Both the position numbers and the translations under genes were made by a program. Positions 20,601 to 31,291 of a stretch of DNA of 64,000 nt are shown one piece after another. The notes beneath the pieces were generated by a model, which was given only the letters and a program-made list of their open reading frames with translations, did no database searches and was not told the DNA's origin. Within the stretch, counting starts at the first letter, position 1. Every line of letters starts with the position of its first letter. The stretch lies in NCBI GenBank assembly GCA_002794775.1, contig NBAY01000074.1, positions 145,703 through 209,702 of the forward strand. Reading direction: 5' to 3'. The DNA comes from Porodaedalea pini (lineage: Eukaryota; Basidiomycota; Agaricomycetes; Hymenochaetales; Hymenochaetaceae).

Positions 20601-21274
20601 CCTCTGCCAACATGTTGGTGGAAGAATTCGCGAAGCACATCAAGGAGACTCATCATGTAGCAAAGGACAATCTGGTCAAGGCAGCAGAGGACATGAAGCG
20701 CTACCACGACTGGACAGCAGGGGCTCCGGTGGAGTACAAGGCTGGAGACAAGATTTTCCTCGATGGGCGAAACATCAGCACAGACTCGCCAACGAAGAAG
20801 CTAGCGGACAAGTGGTATGGTCCCTTCGAGATCGTCGACAAGGTGGGAGCGAGCGCATACAAGCTCAAGCTCCCAAAGCGATGGAAAAAGGTCCACCCGG
20901 TCTTCAATGAGGCCCTGCTGAAACCCGCAGTTGAACCGTCCTTTGAAAGTCAGAAACAACAGCCACCGCCGCCACCTGACATCGTCGACAATGAAGAAGA
21001 GTACGAGATCGAGGAAGTCCTAGACTCGTGCCTGCACCGAGGGAAGCTACAATACCTCATCAAGTGGGTTGGCTACAATGAACCGACATGGCAGCCCGAG
21101 ATGGACTTTGGCGAGAACGCGAAGGAGGCGATCGCTGAATTCTATCAAAAACACCCCGGCGCCCCTCGAAAACTCGAAATTCCTCACCAACGACTTCGCC
21201 CACGCTTCATCGACACCAAGCCAGACGACCGCGATCTTGGTTGGTCGGGATGCCCAACCTTGAGGGGGGGGTAA
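17661..21274 (+). pseudogene. pol: C Pol, broken by six TGA stops
   Basis: One continuous frame, without frameshifts, from the gag end to 21274. TGA stops lie at 17723, 18146, 18512, 18959, 19181 and 19592. Domains: protease DSGCTGSC (DSG at 17909); RT with YLND (18881-18892) in place of YMDD; RNase H (EADSSNFALGG, IWSNH); integrase with GHPGASKTVELIRRDFWW, CDRCQ, VDLIGE, IHDQGTQF and QMERVNQE, so the D-D-E residues remain; chromodomain (YEIEEVLDS, YLIKWVGYNEPTWQP). The RT active site has lost one Asp (N), so the copy is dead for two reasons. Two of the six stops align to CAA and one to CGA in D, as expected if the ancestor had CGA. Confidence 0.93.
21262..21274 (+). other. C polypurine tract
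   Basis: A run of eight or nine G just before the 3' LTR. D has the reverse of the same run next to its 3' LTR. Confidence 0.7.
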
Positions 21275-21633
21275 TGTCAGAACTTGAACTTTCACCCTTT
21301 CTTTATTTCCCCTTTCCCTTTTCCTTTTCTTTTAACCGCTCCTTCTTATTATCTTTAATCATCTTTCCAATCACTTCCCACACTCCCTTCACATGACCTT
21401 CATTCGTTCCATGCCCGCTCGTTATGTAATGTTAGGTAATATAGTCTCATGGTCATTGCTATATAAGGTCTCAGGAATCACATGAACTCCTTGTTCTGCT
21501 TTTCCTCTTACCTCCGCGACGACCTAGCCTGAGTAAAGCATGTCCCGAGTCCCCGCTCGAGTATAGCATGCCCCAGACGACAGTCAGCAGAGGCCTGCCA
21601 AGTCCGAGTCGTCTCCCGGACTCCCGCCTAACA
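21275..21633 (+). repeat. C 3' LTR
   Basis: 359 bp. It differs from the 5' LTR at about six positions, all transitions, most at CpG. It is followed by TSD CTAAG. Confidence 0.94.
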
Positions 21634-21638
21634 CTAAG

Positions 21639-24395
21639 GTACTGTTTGAGCTCTTGGTTAATGCGTTCCATCTGTCCATCCATCTGTGGGTGATATGCTG
21701 TTGATGGGTTGCCTTCGATGTGCAGGAGTTTGCATAGCTCCTTCATCATCGACGCGTTGAACTGCATGCCATGGTCATGGATAATCTTCTTCGGTAGGCC
21801 GTGGAGGCGGAAGACGTGGTTGCAGTACAACTGAGCCATGCCTTCCACTGATAGCTTTGTCATCATTAGGATCACATGCATCTGCTTCGAGAATCTATCC
21901 ATGAAGACGCAGATCGCATTATGTCCTTTCGAGTCTGGGAGTTCTCCGATGAGATCGACTGTAACAATTTCCCAAGGACCCTCAGGGACTGCGTTCGGGT
22001 GGAGTGGCCTTGACCTTGACGCCCTCAGAGCCTTTGTTCGCTGACAGCGATCACACCCTTGGACATATGCTCGGACATCAGAGAACATTGTCGTCCACCA
22101 GAAGTCTCGATGGACAAGCTCCACCATTTTCGATGCTCCTGGGTGTCCAGCCAGTACCAAGTCGTGACACTCTCGCAACACAGATTCCTTTATCGTTGAT
22201 GGGATGTATATCTTGCCTTTCATCCGCCATAGACCATCGACTTCTGTCATCCCCGTCGGCCTCTCCGACTCATGCTGCGCCCTCTGTGCCTCACCCACTT
22301 GTTCCAACACCTCATCGTGTGATGTCCTCACCACCCCACAGTTCAGCCACTTCTCCTTGATGAAAATGACTCCATCATTGTCATCCTTGCCCTCATCATA
22401 GCCTGCCTTGCGCAACAGTAGGTCTGCCTTGCCCATCATCTTCCCCGACTTGTGCTCAAGGTGGAAGTTGAATTCCTCGAGCTCTGTCTGCCAGCAAGCT
22501 TGACGATAGCTCAGTTTTTGTGCTGACCTAAAGTAGGTGAGGTTGGCATGGTCAGACCAGATCTCAATCTTGTGATGGGTGCTGAGAAGGTACTGTCTCC
22601 ACTCCTTGAGTGCCAAAATGATTGCAAGCATCTCCTTGTCGTAGATCTCGTAGTTTCATTCCACTGGCAGGAGTGCTTCTGACCTGTAGGCGACCACCCT
22701 CCACTTGCCTTCCTGCTTCTGCAACAACACACCTCCAAGTGCAAAGTTTGATGAGTCCGCTTCAATGCAGAAAGGGCCCTCATCGTTCACGATGGCCAGG
22801 ACTGGAGGTGAGCAGAGACGTCATCTCAACTCCTCGAACGCCTCCTGCTGTTTGGTCTCCCATACCCAGTCCTTCTTGCCTGTCAGCAATGTCAGTGGAT
22901 GGACTACCTTGCTGTAGTCCTTGATGAACTATCACAGCCAGTTGCCCATGCTGAGGAATTGTTGCAGCTGTTTGAGGTTTCATGGGACTGGCCAGTCTGT
23001 GATCGCTTCTGTCTTTGCCGGGTCAGCCCTGATCTCACCATTACCAATGATGTGGCCGAGGTACTTCACAACCTTGGCGTCGAACTCACACTTCTCCGGT
23101 TTCAGGTACAGGCCATTCTCTCGCAAGATCTGAAGGACACGTCTCGACGTCTCGATATGTTCCTCGAGAGTTTGTGAGAGAATCAGTATGTCGTCAAGGT
23201 AGACAATGATCAAGTTATCATAGATCAATCCCTTGAAGATGTGGTTGACAAAAGTCTGGAACATTGCTGGTGTGTTGCAAAGACCAAAGAACATGACTGT
23301 TGGTTCAAAGAGACCCATGTTTGTGTGAAATGCTGCCTTCCACTCATCACCTTCATGGATCCGGATGTTGTAGTATCCCCAGTGAAGGTCAAGCTTGGTG
23401 ATGAACTTCGCCTTCTTGACCTTGTCAACAAGTTCGTCAATGAGGGGAAGAGGGTACTTGTTCTTGATCGTCCCCTCATTAAGCTTCCAGTAGTCCTGAA
23501 TTGGGCGTAGAGACTTGTCAGCCTTCTTGATGAAGAAGAAGGGTGATGCCATCAGCAAAATCGACTTTTGTATGCAACCTGACTTCAGGTTTTCCTCAAG
23601 GAAATCCTTCAGCAACTCCTGTTCTGTTGGTGTCAGTGGATAGATCTTGCAGTTGCTAGGCTTGAAATCGGGTTTCAAGTCGATGATGTGATCCCAGGGG
23701 TGATGTTCCAGTAGCTTTTCAAAGCCTTTCTCGCTGAAGACATCGGCAAAGTCATTGAGGTATGCGGGCCAGGACGCCTTGTCCATTTGCACCTCTCTCA
23801 CCCTCATCATCTCTTCCACAACCTCCTTCTTGATCACACATTCCTCTGGACAGCGGGTGAATTCAATCAAACCCGTCTTCCAGTCGACTTCTGGGTTGTG
23901 GCGTCAAAGCCAGTCATAGCCCAGGAAGATGTTTGACGACGCCAGGGATGTCACCGCAAGGACGATCCTTTCCTTGTGATGTCCAATCATTAGCTCGATG
24001 TCGACATATCTCTCGATCAGACCAGCCTCATTGGGTGTGCTGTCCGCATTGAGCACTGCGAGGGGTCTGATGTAGCACTTGGTTTCCAACCCATAGCGCT
24101 TGATTAACTTCACATCAATGCATGATCCTGTACACCCCAAATCCACGAGGGCATGCACGTCCACCTCCCTTATCTCACCCTCCATGTTACATCCGACGTT
24201 CAGGAGGAGGTCCAGCTGGCATCCGCCAGTTCCCCTCACAAACAGTTGCTCGTACTCGCTATTCTCGTTCACACCGATGGGGACTTCGTAATTGGGAAAA
24301 CCACTGACATTGTTTGCTTCTACATATTGTACAGACGGTTGGTTATATTTTAGCAGATCCGGATTTGAAGTCCCTTGTTCTTCTCGGTCAGTCAC
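21639..24395 (-). pseudogene. pol: D pol, 5' part (protease, RT, RNase H, integrase core)
   Basis: Minus strand. The protease site reads DLG instead of DSG (ALVDLGCTGSC). RT has YLDD at 23190-23201 and LDLHWGYYNIRI. RNase H and the integrase zinc region (GHPGASKMVELVHRDFWW, CDRCQ) follow, with VDLIGE, IHDHGMQF and the DDE Glu (QMERINQE). It is interrupted at 21639 by C. A TGA right after GYDWL (about 23905) stands at the same codon as the stop at 18146 in C. Other breaks differ between the two copies. Product not expected. Confidence 0.9.
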
Positions 24396-24403
24396 CCCGA
24401 TGG

Positions 24404-25720
24404 CTATGCCTGACCACTCGCAAAATCCTGCGAGTCAATGACCTCTTCGTCATCTTCCTCCTCTTCCATGTAGTCCTCCACTGTCGACCTTCGAGTGTCT
24501 ACGACTTCCTCAAATGCCGATTCCTTCATTGCGCCTAGCTCGTCAGCAAGGAGGCGACGTTCACTGGGTGCCATCATCTGCAGCATACGCTGCACAATTC
24601 CCTGTCCTTGTGGGCACTTGTCCTTGAAGTGACCCAGCTGGCTGCAGATCCAGCATGTGCATCGGTGTTGCGCCTCATTCATCGAGACGTCCATCGGCTG
24701 GCCGGCACCTCCAAAAGTGATGCCAGTCACGTCACATTTGTCGACGTGGGGGGCTGCAATCTGACGGCAAGCTGGGGGTGCCTGTTGCTGCTGCTGGCGT
24801 GGTGGAAGTGGGAATGCATGGCCTCGCTGGATTGCCTGGATCTGTTGCTTGCCTCGGTCGATCTCGATGGCCTTCTTCTTCCAGGCATCATATGTTATCA
24901 GGACCAGCGTCGACCTCAGCACTCCTCATACCACCTCAATGTTCATCGCTCATTTTAGATGGTCACAGATGATGCTGTCATCCGTCAGCCCCGCTCTTGT
25001 GATGACGATGTCGAGGTCCTGGAAGAACTTGTCAGCAGTGAGGTCCTTCTGAACCTTCGTTCAGAACTTCGCTAGCACCTTCTCCTTCCGGTTCGGGTCG
25101 TCAAACGAGGCGTCCAGGCATTCCTGGAATCTCGTCCAGCTATCAGTGAAGGTCACGATGCCTGCTGTCATTGACTCCTCCACGTAGTTCTGCACCCATG
25201 TTGCCGCATTGCCACCCTTCAGGTAGGAGAGGGCAACGTAGATCTTACTTTCCGCTGTGGGGTATTGGCTCGGGTTTGCAGAGACGAAAAGAAGGACTTC
25301 ACATTTGAAGTCTAGATAGTCATCACCGCCAGTGAATTCACGTGGCCGGGTGATGTTGATACTGGGGGTCGGGGGATTAGCTGCAGTGACCAGTGCTGGG
25401 GCATTGTTCACCTGATGGGCAAAGGCACCTGCGACGATCGCTGTGATCTGCTCCATCTGCTGCTGACTGAAACCCCCTGCTGACATCGTGGGTTCAGGTG
25501 TGGGCATTGAAGGTTCAGGGGGGGTTGGCGGTGAAGAGTCTCTACGAGTCTCGCGGTAAGGGCCTGGAGTCGGAGGCAGAAGGACCGTGGACTTCAATGG
25601 TGCAGGTGATGATGGAGCAGCTGGAGGCCACCTCACTCTCCTTCCTTGTTTGTCTGATGAATACCAGCTGTGCCGGACTTCACTCCACCAGATATCGTGT
25701 ACGACACCACTGTTGTTGGT
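24404..25720 (-). pseudogene. gag: D gag, broken
   Basis: A minus-strand relative of C Gag: PREFTGGDDYLDFKCEVLLF, then AATWVQNYVEES, DASFDDPNRKEKVLAKF, and CCHC knuckle CWICSQLGHFKDKC near 24650. Stops and at least one frame change lie between about 24920 and 25060. The N-terminal part before 25636 is only readable in pieces (IWWSEVRHSWY). Function as for C Gag in the ancestor; dead here. Confidence 0.85.
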
Positions 25721-26197
25721 CGCGATGTAGCTTGGTCGGTCTGGATTCCAATGTGCTGATGCAGGAAGGGCCTGTCACTGTTCGTCAGTGAGATCTATCT
25801 TGACGACGGCAGAGGAACAGGGATGGGTTGTGCATCCAATCCAGGGTTACGCCAACGTTGAACGGGTTCGTCGGCCAAATTGATGATGAGGTGGAACGAT
25901 GCGGCAGAGATAACAATTGACAATGACGTTGATGACTGGACGCGTAACGTCACCCACATCCAGGTTAAGTGGTTCCTCCACCAAAGGGAGATGTGGAGAG
26001 CCAGGGTAAGGAAGAGTCAGTTGAAAAGTATTGCATATTACACGAATGCCCGAAAACGTCCAGGCAGGGTTGAGGGTTGTTGTTTAAGGGGTTTACATGT
26101 CAAGTCCATCAAGTAGAGTGCTCCTCTAGACTGAGTGAAGGTGAGTTGACAGCGACGACGTACGCTGGGGATGAGCCTGGGTGGGGTTCTGCTTTTA
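25721..26197 (-). other. D leader and primer site
   Basis: Matches the C leader in reverse. The self-priming 11-mer GTTCTGCTTTT (plus strand) is at 26186-26196, one base from the LTR. No other feature. Confidence 0.7.
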
Positions 26198-26623
26198 TGT
26201 TAGGCAGGAGTCTGGGAGATGACTCGGACTGGGCAGGCCTCGGCTGACTGTCATCTGGGACGTGCTGTACTTGAGCGGGGACTCGGGACATGCTATACTC
26301 AGGCTAGGTCATTGCAGAGGTAAGAGGATTAATACAAGTCTAAACTAGTACAAGGAGAACGAGTCTCACCTAGGTCGTCGCAGAGGTAAGAGGAAAAGCA
26401 GAACAAGGAGTTCATGCAATTCCTGAGACCTCTTATAGTGGCAACCGTGAGACTATATTATCTAAGATTACATAAAGGAACAGAATGGAATGAATGAAGG
26501 TTATGTGAAAGGAGTGTGGGAAACAATTGGAAAGATGATTAAATGTAACGAAAAGGTGTGATTTAAAGGAAAGGAAATGATAAAAAGGAAAAATAAAGGA
26601 AAGGGAAAGTTCAAGTCCTGACA
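26198..26623 (-). repeat. D 5' LTR
   Basis: 426 bp, the pair of 14244-14669, with the same 66-bp insert relative to C. TSD TTGTT follows. Confidence 0.92.
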
Positions 26624-26628
26624 TTGTT

Positions 26629-26943
26629 GCTCTTGAGCTTGGTTAGTGGTGACGAGCTAGTCAATGGGGCAGAGGGGACTGTTGATGGAACTGTGGACGA
26701 GCTGATTAATGAGAAGGGAGACTGTGCTCCGGAGTTGAATGTCGTGTTAAGTTGTTCTAAGTCCAAATCAAGGTAATGCTCTACGGACTCAGAATCTGAA
26801 TCCGTAGCGCACTCTTCGATACGGCATCTACGCTGCCAAGCATTAGCAGTTTGATATGGATGAGGGGGTTCAATAGTCTGCTGAGATGTCCTATGCAACG
26901 AACATGGTGGATGTGAGGATTGCGACACGTTTAACCCCCTCAT
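26629..26943 (-). pseudogene. A1 gag, N-terminal segment
   Basis: The minus strand starts MRGLNVSQSSHPP at 26943 and includes QTIEPPHPYQTANAWQRRCRIEE and SVEHYLDLDLEQLN, Ser-rich thereafter, up to the D insertion. It continues at 14238. The ATG lies within a few bases of the primer site. In A2 the same codon is ACG and in A3 GTG, with one extra G after it. No domain is known for this acidic, Ser/Pro-rich lead. The segment ends at the TSD ATGG of A2. Confidence 0.8.
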
Positions 26944-26945
26944 GG

Positions 26946-28872
26946 TGTAGAGCCATGCTGGTCATCCCATCACCGCCGATTGCTCCAGAAGCACTCGAGA
27001 ACTGGTTCTGATGTGTACCAATCAGTACCAGACTGAATCCGATCGGTCCGGTTTTGAATCAGAACCCCGCAATTGCATCAGCAACACATTCTGAGACCTC
27101 CGAATGCATGACGGAACGTACCGGAGATCTTATCTGAATGATTTGGGATGCAGTCACATGGAGCATACAGCCAAGATGCATACCAGACTGCTGTCCGACA
27201 ATGGGGACCACGTACCGATTGGACGATCTGAGTTCTGGTGGAGCACCGGTATGGTCGGACGCGATGTGGATGTTTTTCTTCATTATGATTTATGTTTTTC
27301 CTATGTTCTTCTGATTTCTATGCTCTCTATGCATGCCTCTAGGACCTATGACTTTTCCTTTCGACGTCTCTAGGTTTCAACTGATATGCACATTATGCCT
27401 GTATGGAAATTATTAACTGTAGATAAATCTTTGGACTTAGTATAAATATGCACCCCATGTCGTAGGTAGAGGATAAGTCAGTTCTACTGCATAGTCTCCC
27501 TCAGATAGGGTAACTTGAGTGTGACCTGTCTTAGTTCTCGTAAAACCCATAGTCGTTCCATCTTCGTCTTAGCATCTTGTCTCTCAAAACTGTCTCTCGT
27601 CTCTTACTCCGTAACTCAAACCTCGTCGCTCATCATGATCACATTGTACCAGTGTTGATTACCTGCACGTACCGACTCCGTACCGGTGAAAGGTGACTGT
27701 ACGGGTCTACTGGCAGACTCGGACCTGGTTGAGTTCGGCCACTGGGGGTTCACTCTAATGTGTCTGATGGAGGGGATAGTGTCAGGAAGTGTGGGGAAGT
27801 GTAATAGAATACTCGGGGCTAGGTGTCAACTCGAGGACATGAGTACAAAGGACGACCGGCAAAACGTGCCTAAATGCGGTCGGAGAACAAAGAGCAACTA
27901 CGATCTTGACAACCCGGGCTCGGAAACTTGCCAGTGAAGACAGGAATCGATACTATTCATCAAGACAATTCTGAATCTGAAAAGACCTCGAGACGCGATG
28001 CAGAATTGACGGAGATATAGCAGTTGCACTGGTTGCGGCTGGCGGAACTCCCGGAACCAAAAGCTATTTTCGTAGCTCTACGACGCAGGCTCGGAATCGT
28101 GCAAGAAAAGACAGTGTTCGAAAGCGATTTTCGACGAGATTAAGAATCTGAAGAGAGCTCTGGAAACGGATAAGAACTGAGGGCGATATAGCGAAAGCAA
28201 GATTTGGCCGAAAACGGGACTCGAGATGGAACGGACGGAACGGACGGAACGACACTGAACGGCGACGGAGACGAGAACTAAAGACTGGGACTGACTCAGG
28301 GGAACTAAACTTGTATTTTTGAGACATTTACATGAGTGTTTAAATAACCATCAGAGGGTTGAGCCTCTGAGCGGCGTACAAAGGACACAAAGACAGACCA
28401 GAGGCTCTAGCCAAACAACACCAAATAGCCGGAACTCGGAGCCGTAACTCGAGAACATGAGTAATTAAGCTTCGGGAGGCTCGGAACAATACCAGATGTG
28501 ACCCAAAACGGACTTCGGTGGCTCACCGGTGCAGAACCAAGCTGTATGCGTTGAGTTAATCCAGCCAAACACTGAAACTGTCCTGAAATGCATCGGGGAT
28601 ACTTGTAAGACTGTCCTGAGTCGAGTCGAACCTAATAGAGCCGATTCCAAGGCCAGCGGCATCGGGATCTCCACACCGGTCAAGTACAGAGCCAACAGGA
28701 GTACCTGACCTTAGCACTCAATATCGACGCGTACTGGCACGTACCGAAGTGTACCGACGCGTACCGGTACATTGAGTGATCTCACCGCAGTCAACCCCTA
28801 ACCTCCCAGAACAATGCGATCATGTCCCCAAAAGGACCGCTGATCCCAGACACCCCTAGGTCAGGATCTACA
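26946..28872 (+). repeat. A2 5' LTR, split by an E2 solo LTR
   Basis: Parts 26946-27686 and 28680-28872 together make 934 bp. TATAAATA lies near 27440. GTAC-rich 10-bp units follow near 28725-28772. Confidence 0.93.
27687..28675 (+). repeat. Solo LTR of family E2 (copy iii)
   Basis: 989 bp, TGAAAGGTGA to CTCCACA, with perfect 4-bp TSDs CCGG (27683-27686 and 28676-28679). It is more diverged than copies i and ii. Confidence 0.92.
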
Positions 28873-28899
28873 AGTGGAGCCCACCACGAGGGGGGTTAA
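28873..28899 (+). other. A2 primer-binding site (tRNA type)
   Basis: Two bases after the LTR comes TGGAGCCCACCACGAGG. It begins with TGG, the complement of a tRNA CCA end. The same bases follow the LTR in A1, A3 and G. I cannot name the tRNA. No 11-mer matching the LTR was found, unlike B, C and D. Confidence 0.65.
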
Positions 28900-28931
28900 A
28901 CGTGTCGTGATCCTCATGTCCTCCGCGTTCG

Positions 28932-31291
28932 TTGTGTGGGACATCTCAGCAGACTATTGAACCCCCTCATCCATATCGAACCACTAATGCTTGGCAGTTT
29001 AGATGCCATATTGAAGAGCGTGCTACGGATTCAGATTCTGAGTCCATAGAGCATTACCTTGATTTGGACTTAGAACAACTTAACACGTCATTTGACTCCG
29101 GAGCGCAGTCTCCCTTCTCATTAATCAGCTCGTCCGCAGTTCCGTTGACAGTCCCCTCAGCCCCGTCGACTAGCATGTCACCACTAACCAAGCTCGAGAG
29201 CAACAACCCAGATGATACCGCTCAGCTCGTCTTACTGGATCCTAGTTTGTCCGTACCGGGACAGACGTCTTCGCCCGTTGGTACGTCGTCAGTTCCGTCA
29301 AACCCAGTTAACACACAGGCTACACAGCCCCGGACATCGACCATAGTAGCGCCGGTGCAGCCAGTACCTCCAGTTAGAATCATGTCAAACCGTCCTCCAC
29401 GTCGCAGAGCTAGAGACGCTCCCTTCTTCGGTGGACATAACCCGTTAGACCTTCCTCGGTACTTCGAGGATATCGAATATATTGCGACTGACTGCAACTT
29501 AGACAACGTGGCGAAGATCTGGTACACGAAGTATTATGCTTCTAGTTCTGTAGCTGAGCTGTGGGATACCGCCGATGGTGTCGGTATGGGAGCGAACAAT
29601 TGGACGAAAGCGAAGGAGGCGATTATAGTGTTTTACCCAGCTTTGGCGCCTGGTGTGTGCTTCACCCGGGAAGACCTCGATAGGCTCATCGAGGGTTGGA
29701 GGAGTAAAGGAATACAGTCAAGGGAGGATTTCGGAGAATACAAGAGAGAGTTCATGGTGAGGTCGAAGTATTTGGAGCGCAATTCGATCATTTCAGCAGA
29801 GGAAGCGGCATGCGCGTTCGTCCGAGCCTTTACGAGCAAACTGAAGGATAGGTTGCAGCAACACCTAGAGATGAAGGAGCCCGACCCGTCCCTGGGCAAA
29901 CCTTATATGATCAATTTGGTGGTAAAGCACATGGACTACATCTTGGCCGGTACAGTTTTCGACGACGTACCAACGACTCGAGCGCCCGACCCGACGAATC
30001 AGTCAAAGGTAAAGTCGGAGGAAGTAGATATTGGTACGGTGTGGGAAGCGGTCAAGAACATTCAGGTTCAGGTGCAGTCACTCGGGCGAAGACCACCGCC
30101 AGCAACAACGTCCCAGAGGAGTCCCGGGTGTGCATTCTGTGGTGACACGAGCCACTACATTAGGTTGTGCCTGAAGGTGCTAGAGTATATCCAGGCAGGG
30201 AAGTGTGTGAGGGATGCGAATGGAAAGGTGACGCTACCAAACGGAGGGTTCGTACCGAGCACGGCGGTGGGTAATAATTTGATGGAGAAGATAGATTCGC
30301 TGCGTCAGGAGATCAGTATGGTCTCAGTTAACCTCATAGAGGTGGTGACATCGACAACAACGGGTACCGAGGTGTCGCAAGGCCCAGCAATGATGGCCGA
30401 GATTGTGGAAGAAGTATCAGATGAGGAGTTGGAGGTGGCGCAGTACAAAACATTGTTGAATGAAGCAAAGAAGCGAGCATCGGTGGCAAAGAAAGCCAAG
30501 TTCGATGGAGTCGAGATACCGGTACGACCGAAACCTGGTCCAGCGAACGTACTGACGACCTCGAATGCGAAATCGAGCGTATCAAAACCAGCAGGTAACC
30601 TGAACATTCCCCAGGAGAGCAGATCGACAACGAATTTGGGCGGAAACCAGCCACAGTTCCAGTACGTCGCTCCAATCGAGGATCTGGTGACGTTTAGAAG
30701 GTATTGTCGAGGACGTTAGACTCAGCGGTAACGGTGACACAGCAGGAACTCCTCGCTCTGTCTTCAGATATGAGGCAGCAGATGAAGGAGTTGACAACAG
30801 TGAAGCGGTACGTGGTCGGTAACGTCAATCTCGTCAAGTCGGACCAGGAAGGGAGCGAAGTTGCGGGGTACCGAGCGGTACCGGAGTCATTGGCTCCAGT
30901 TCTCTTGGAGTCCGGACCGGTGGCACACAATGTGCTTCCCATCTGCATAATTAAGGTATTGATTGAGGATGCCGTCAAAGCAGAAGCCATACTCAATCAA
31001 GGGGCGGTGGTATGCATCATTCGGGAAGACATGTGGGAGAAGTTAGGAATTCATTTGGATCCGGATCACACGATGACGCTCGAAGCCGTGGATGCAGGGA
31101 AGTCATCGACATTGGGAAGGATTCGAGATGCCAGATTCAGGATAGCGGGTGTGGATTTGAAGTTGCAGGTTCAAGTGGTTTCGGTGGCGCCATTTGAGGT
31201 ATTGCTGGGACAACCGTTTTTTGCTCTTACCGAATGCAAAACAAAGGATTTCTTGTCGGGCAATCAGCATATAACCATCACAGATCCCTGA
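28932..31291 (+). pseudogene. gag-pro: A2 Gag-protease, one frameshift
   Basis: Frame 28932-30719 (first codon here a TTG; the ancestral start is upstream near the primer site) then frame 30704-31291. A one-base loss near 30694, seen against A1 and A3, shifts the frame. Domains in order: acidic Ser-rich lead; capsid-like part (FFGGHNPLDLPRYFEDIEYI, SREDFGEYKREFMVRSKYLERNS); CCHC region CAFCGDTSHYIRLC; Pro/Lys linker; protease-like domain with AILNQGAVVCIIREDMWEKLG and PFEVLLGQPFFALTEC. The stop TGA at 31289 corresponds to CAA in A1. Pol overlaps in the -1 frame. Confidence 0.87.

Larger units (their letters stand above)
15500..21633 (+). mobile_element. C: chromovirus inside D, pol inactivated
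   Basis: A 6134-bp element with 359-bp LTRs (15500-15858, 21275-21633) differing at about six transitions, and perfect 5-bp TSDs CTAAG (15495-15499, 21634-21638). Gag is open. Pol is one frame broken by six TGA stops. The self-priming site is at 15860. It inserted in the integrase region of D, a close relative in opposite orientation. Confidence 0.95.
14244..26623 (-). mobile_element. D: chromovirus, degenerate, carrying element C
   Basis: A minus-strand element of the same family as C. LTRs at 14244-14669 and 26198-26623 are 426 bp each. TSDs are TTGTC (14239-14243) and TTGTT (26624-26628), one transition apart. It was inserted in A1 gag. Without C (15500-21633 plus one CTAAG copy) it is about 6.2 kb. 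Gag and pol have several stops and frameshifts. A self-priming site is present at 26186-26196. It ends with a chromodomain like C and B. Confidence 0.93.
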
